Assembly: GCA_003142595.1 (NCBI GenBank)
Contig: PLMU01000006.1
Location: forward strand, 209,666 to 273,665
Length of the DNA: 64,000 nucleotides
Source of the DNA: Phycisphaerales bacterium
Lineage (GTDB): Bacteria; Planctomycetota; Phycisphaerae; Sedimentisphaerales; UBA12454
Direction of reading: 5' to 3'
The notes below the pieces were generated by a model. The model saw nothing but the letters and a program-made list of their open reading frames with translations, made no database searches and had not been told where the DNA came from. The stretch's first letter is position 1, and each line of letters opens with the position of its first letter. Shown one piece after another: positions 59,198-64,000 of this stretch. Made by a program: the position numbers and the translations under genes.

Positions 59198-62100
59198 TTA
59201 CTTCTTAGAAGATAGCCTTTCGATTGCCGCCGATATCCTGTTTTTGACCTCTTGCGAAATATTTTTACTTGCTAATTCCATCGCACGCTTATAGGCTTCC
59301 AGTGCCTCAGCATCCTGCCCTAATTTCTCCTTTACCATCGCTATATGCTCATATACTTCCATAGGAGCGTTCATCTTGTCCTTTTCATACTGCTGCAGAG
59401 CTCTTTGCATATACTCATCCGCTTCCTTTACTTTGCCGTTTTTCAAAAGTACATAGCCATAAGTATCAATAACATTTGCATTATTGGACGAGGTTTTATA
59501 GGCCCTTTCGGCATATTCAAGTGCTTTACCGACGTCCGTATTGCTTTCTATCAGCATATAAGCAAGGTTATTAAGAACTGCTATATTTGTCGGCTCTTTC
59601 TGAAGTAGACTTTCATACTCTTTAATGGCTTTTTCAAGGTATGTCTTGTCTGACGTCTTATTATATACCGCATATAAGAGCGTCGCTTTATTGAATCTTA
59701 GCGTTTTAACTTGGTCGCTATCAGTTGTAAGTCTAATGCAATTATCTGCATACTCAAGAGCCTTGTTGTATTGCTGGTTTATACTGTAAAGATTATATAG
59801 AGCAATATTTACAGCAAGTGAATCAGGTTGACTTTGAATTTTTTCATTGCACCATTTCACAGTTTCATCAAATCCTACCACATTGTTCATTTCTTTAAGG
59901 ATTTCGATGATAAAGTCTTCGTTGGTACCGGCTTTTTCAAGTGCTCTTCTAAAATACTGCACAGCAGAAGCTTTATCACCGGCATAGGCCTTAGCATCTG
60001 CCATTCTCGCATAAGCAATAGCGGCAAAAGAACCATCAAGATACTTTGTCGCTTCCGCCTGCAACTGGTCATACTTTTTAGCGCCGAGAAGCGATTTCAT
60101 CTTTCCATCAAATGCCACTATGTCTGGAGATTGGCTGTTAATTTTTAGACTATTCTGATAAGCGGTATCATAATATTTGTAGGATGCATCGAAATTTTTT
60201 GTATTTAACGCCAGGTTTCCGGCATGGTTGTGCCAATATACATCGTCTGGAAATCGAGCTATCGTTTCCTGATAAAACTTTGAAAGCTGATCGACTTTAC
60301 CGATTTTATAATATATTTCTTCAAGCATTCCCCTGGCAACATTTGAACCTAACTCATCAACTGCAACTTTTAGTTCGGCAATAGCTTGTTCGTCTCTGCT
60401 GGTTTGCGCATAAACACGCGCAAGGTCTATTCGCACGTCTGCGTTATCAGATAATGCCTTGCTTTTCTGCAGGTCATCAATTGCTTGATTATAGTTATTC
60501 AAGCCAAGATTGACTTGCCCTCGAAGCCGCCATGCGCGTGCATTGCTTTTATCAAGCTCAAGATCCTTGTTCGCAAGTTTAAGGGCTTCATCAAGCTTGC
60601 CCTGCTTTGCAATCTGCCATGCCTGCAGGAATAGCGCCCTGGGTTCATCAGGATATTTTTCTCGTAAGCTTGCAAGCTTGGTCTGCGCCTCGTCCGCAAG
60701 GCCAGCTTCAAGGTAAAATTCTATTTGAGTAATCTGGTTATCAAGGGAGTTATCTATTTTTAACAGATTAGCGGAATATTTTAATACACCGGCCTGGTCA
60801 TTTTTACTTCGTGCTACATAAAGCAGTCCTTTTATTGTATTAACATCTTCGGGATTTGCCTTGTATAACTTGTCGAGTATTTTCTGCGCTTCATCGGTTT
60901 TTCCGTCCCGTACATAAAAACGCCACAGCAAATCATCACTGTTTGCAAGAAGTTTTTCGGATTCTTCGGACTTGCCGTTGGTTCGTAAATATTCGGCATA
61001 AGCCGTGATTACACGAGAATCATTCGGCGCAAGCTCATAGGCTTTTTTATATGCGTCCATCGCAATTGTATTATAAACATCTCTTTGAGACTGAACCCTG
61101 CTCTGCCTTGCGAGCTGAAAGGCTATGCTCGCCAGCCGGAGTGAATTGTCCACGGTTGGCATTGCTTTCTGCAGTTGCTGGCTTATAGCTATTGCTCTGT
61201 CTGGTTCGGATGAACTTATGAACTGAGCGTAAAAACTTTTCAGATTAGAATCCATAGGATTCGCCCGAATAGCGACTTCCAGCGAGTTGCGAGTCTCCGC
61301 TGTCTGATCTACTGTTGCCCCATCACCTAACTTCTGATTGCGATTATAGAGCATATAAGCCAAATTTCTGGATACATAACTATCAAACGGACTAAAATTA
61401 TAGGCTTTTTTGGCATCATCGATTGCATCTGACTCCTTTCCAATCGCTGAATAAGCCTGGCTTCGTAAAAGATATGCTTGTGAAAAAACAGGCCTTTTCT
61501 CAAGGCAATTATTGGTTTTTTCTATAGCAGTTTGATATTCTCCGCGGGCAAAAGCCAACCGTGCCTTAAAAAGCTCGCCCCCACACGAATCTGTATTATT
61601 TTTTCGTGCGGTTTCAGCAAGCTCCTGTGCCCGACTAAAATTCTTCTGGCTTATCATGATATCGAAAAGGCCTATTATAGCGTCATTATTATCCGGAGCA
61701 ATCTGGAGAACTTTATCATAACATTTAGCCGCCTCTTCTTTTTTGTCTCTTTGCCGGTAATACTGCCCAAGTCCTATTCCACTCCGAATTGGATCCTTCA
61801 TAGCTCCAAAGACCTGCGATGTTATCTGCTCTAACCGCTCTGGAGGAACATTTACCGGTGAAGGCTCTGTAAGTATTACTTTATATATACTTGCATTTAC
61901 ACTGTTTGGATGTACCGCTAAATAGCTATCTACAAAAGTTGCAGCTTTCTTATTTTCCCCATCACTTACATATCTTTTATACATATCGATAAATTCTGAT
62001 TCCATAATTTGTTTGCATCCAATTGCAGCAAGTTTGTCTCTTATTTTACTACTTTCGTTCTTCATTTGTTCATTTTTAGCTTTAAGCTGCTGATTCTGCT

Positions 62101-63901
62101 CATTTTGCTGTAATTGCTGTTCTTTGCCGGTCTGTTTTTGTATAAGCTCCCAATTTGTTTGAGCAACTTTAGCATTATAAAACATGTTTTTTAGCCTAAG
62201 AACATTTGGATCATCGTCAGAAAATTTATCAAACATTTCCTGTGCCTTATCAAGCATATTGGCACCAAGATAAGTGCTTATACGAAGATCTCTGCTCTGA
62301 TTGTTTCCTCCAAAATTTTTATCAAAGAAGTCTAATGCCTCAAGCGAATGCTGCCAGTCTTGCACACGAATCAATGCAGTAGCAAAGCTCAGAAGTATTT
62401 CTGGTCTGCTATTGTGCACACCGTTTTTCAAGGTAGTCGAATAGAACTGTACAGTTGCTCCGGTCTCAGCCGTATTTTGATAAATTTTCGCAAGCTCATA
62501 AGCAAGAATACCAAGCTGTGCATCGCCCAGTGTTTGTGCCGAACCGGCAGCCGTAAGCTTCTGATAGGCGGCATACATCTGTACGATTGCTTCGTCTTTT
62601 TGCCCTTTTGCAAGCAGGATTCTGCCCTGCCACATTACCGCATAAGGATTTTCCGCACTTCCGAGGAGTTGATCAAGCTCGTGCACTTCATTTTCAGCAA
62701 GTTCCAGCCAGTTTGAAGTTTTCGCCTGTTCAACGGCAGGCTCTGCTGCTTTATCCAGATAACAGCCAGCAAGAAAAGTATGAAGTGAATATCTGTTTAT
62801 AAAACTGGTTCTTGCCTTAGGTCCAGGCACATCGAGACTTTCGGGGTAACTCAACGCTTCAACCGCGATATCAATGGCTTTTTGGAAATTTTGCTGTTCT
62901 TTATTTACTATATATTTTCTATAATATAGATTTGCTGCCGTAAGTGCATAAGTCACATTCTGTTTGTCAAATTGTATGGACTTTTCGATAGATGCAATTG
63001 CCTTGTCTATAGTTTTTGGGCTTCTCTGATACAACTGGGCAAGGGCAAAGTAAGGCAAAGCACTATCAGGGAATTTTTGCGTAAGCTTTATAATATCCGT
63101 TTCAACCTTCTTAATTTTATCCTGATCATCACCTGCTTCGGAAAGTTTGCTATTGTAAAGATTTATATAGGCCTTTGGCTCATTGGGAAGGGCTTCAACG
63201 CCTTTCTGCAGCACTTTGTCCGCTTCCTGACGTGCATTTTCGACTGATTTTAATATACCTTTGGCCGCGGCTATCTCGCCTTTCTGCACTATCGCATCGG
63301 CAAGATACTGGTACACCTCAACATTGTTCGGCTCTGCCTGGCTCGCCTTTTGAAGATTCTCCATTGCGTCATCGATAGCTTTATCTTTGTCTGTCATCTG
63401 GCCGTGCCTTACAAGTTCAACAAGGGCTTGCCCTTTTATCCGATACGTCCGCGGCGACGTATCAAGCTTTTTATCTATCATCTCAGAAGCGTTAGATTCT
63501 ATTTCCTTCCAAGTCATCCAATTGCCGGACGTAGCTACCTGATAATAATAATCGAGTATTGCCAGTCGAGCTTTGAGATTTTTCGTGTCGAAGTTGATAA
63601 TTTTGTTCCAGCAGCCTGCCGCTTTAGACCATTCATTGTGACTTATATACATATCCGCAAGTTTAAATAAGATATCTATTTTGAGTTCGATATTTTTCTT
63701 TGCGTAGGCAAACGCCATACCATAGGCTTTTTCTGCTGCTTTGTAATCCGGCTCCTTAAGCGCAAGAGCCGCCTGTGCATCCGCCAGGTATTTTTGCGGA
63801 CTTCTGCTGAGTCTTAAAATCGCAACAATAGATGCCATTATCAGCATCGCAAGAACAAGTGAACCTATAATTGCTACTTTTTTGTTTAATCTCTTAGCCA
63901 T
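59198..63901 (-). CDS. giant TPR protein (1567 aa), membrane-anchored, probable EPS/exosortase-locus component
   Basis: N-terminal TM and many TPR units; adjacent to BY-kinase. Confidence 0.85.
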   Translation of the reverse strand: MAKRLNKKVAIIGSLVLAMLIMASIVAILRLSRSPQKYLADAQAALALKEPDYKAAEKAYGMAFAYAKKNIELKIDILFKLADMYISHNEWSKAAGCWNKIINFDTKNLKARLAILDYYYQVATSGNWMTWKEIESNASEMIDKKLDTSPRTYRIKGQALVELVRHGQMTDKDKAIDDAMENLQKASQAEPNNVEVYQYLADAIVQKGEIAAAKGILKSVENARQEADKVLQKGVEALPNEPKAYINLYNSKLSEAGDDQDKIKKVETDIIKLTQKFPDSALPYFALAQLYQRSPKTIDKAIASIEKSIQFDKQNVTYALTAANLYYRKYIVNKEQQNFQKAIDIAVEALSYPESLDVPGPKARTSFINRYSLHTFLAGCYLDKAAEPAVEQAKTSNWLELAENEVHELDQLLGSAENPYAVMWQGRILLAKGQKDEAIVQMYAAYQKLTAAGSAQTLGDAQLGILAYELAKIYQNTAETGATVQFYSTTLKNGVHNSRPEILLSFATALIRVQDWQHSLEALDFFDKNFGGNNQSRDLRISTYLGANMLDKAQEMFDKFSDDDPNVLRLKNMFYNAKVAQTNWELIQKQTGKEQQLQQNEQNQQLKAKNEQMKNESSKIRDKLAAIGCKQIMESEFIDMYKRYVSDGENKKAATFVDSYLAVHPNSVNASIYKVILTEPSPVNVPPERLEQITSQVFGAMKDPIRSGIGLGQYYRQRDKKEEAAKCYDKVLQIAPDNNDAIIGLFDIMISQKNFSRAQELAETARKNNTDSCGGELFKARLAFARGEYQTAIEKTNNCLEKRPVFSQAYLLRSQAYSAIGKESDAIDDAKKAYNFSPFDSYVSRNLAYMLYNRNQKLGDGATVDQTAETRNSLEVAIRANPMDSNLKSFYAQFISSSEPDRAIAISQQLQKAMPTVDNSLRLASIAFQLARQSRVQSQRDVYNTIAMDAYKKAYELAPNDSRVITAYAEYLRTNGKSEESEKLLANSDDLLWRFYVRDGKTDEAQKILDKLYKANPEDVNTIKGLLYVARSKNDQAGVLKYSANLLKIDNSLDNQITQIEFYLEAGLADEAQTKLASLREKYPDEPRALFLQAWQIAKQGKLDEALKLANKDLELDKSNARAWRLRGQVNLGLNNYNQAIDDLQKSKALSDNADVRIDLARVYAQTSRDEQAIAELKVAVDELGSNVARGMLEEIYYKIGKVDQLSKFYQETIARFPDDVYWHNHAGNLALNTKNFDASYKYYDTAYQNSLKINSQSPDIVAFDGKMKSLLGAKKYDQLQAEATKYLDGSFAAIAYARMADAKAYAGDKASAVQYFRRALEKAGTNEDFIIEILKEMNNVVGFDETVKWCNEKIQSQPDSLAVNIALYNLYSINQQYNKALEYADNCIRLTTDSDQVKTLRFNKATLLYAVYNKTSDKTYLEKAIKEYESLLQKEPTNIAVLNNLAYMLIESNTDVGKALEYAERAYKTSSNNANVIDTYGYVLLKNGKVKEADEYMQRALQQYEKDKMNAPMEVYEHIAMVKEKLGQDAEALEAYKRAMELASKNISQEVKNRISAAIERLSSKK

Positions 63902-64000
63902 TTCTACAATCCTTTATACAAAAATAAATTTATTATTAATCAGCCCGTTTCCAATCGGGCCAATGATTTTTCTCCAGAACAGGAAGTAAAACCTTCAAAA

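Noticed and set aside
1-64000. CRISPR array or complete transposon
   Set aside because: No regularly spaced direct repeats and no transposase or recombinase ORF could be recognised anywhere in the window

Overview
The window looks like planctomycete-type chromosome: PEP-CTERM tails, dockerin-like C-termini, a TIGR03790-type protein and TMTC-like TPR proteins. This taxonomic reading is inference. Most of it is ordinary housekeeping: carB, cobO-like, ispD, tilS, PIN/TRAM, bacterioferritin, ispG, btuFDC-like, DAHP synthase, lepB, a histidine kinase/response regulator cluster with YfiR and a TonB receptor, lon, tRNA-Pro(GGG), an AmmeMemoRadiSam locus, and a BY-kinase plus giant TPR protein. Two regions stand out. 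(1) An accessory patch at ~7.0-13.6 kb contains a HEPN-like gene followed by a SIR2-like gene (a candidate two-gene defence module), with gene debris: a dockerin fragment, an FN3 fragment and a truncated DNA methyltransferase. (2) The 3' end of tRNA-Pro at 48.7 kb recurs at 54.13 kb and 56.84 kb. The two distal copies share an extra ~45-bp arm, giving a 69-bp repeat with 63/69 identity. This is best explained as serial integration at the tRNA, leaving integrase-less att scars. Other notable items are a lepB with a zinc-ribbon-like insert, a (GAA)13 tract inside a hairpin, tandem paralogs with duplicated terminators, a hairpin abutting the lon start codon, and a 54-aa Cys-rich ORF absent from the supplied track. 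All family calls are from motif reading only; no searches were run.
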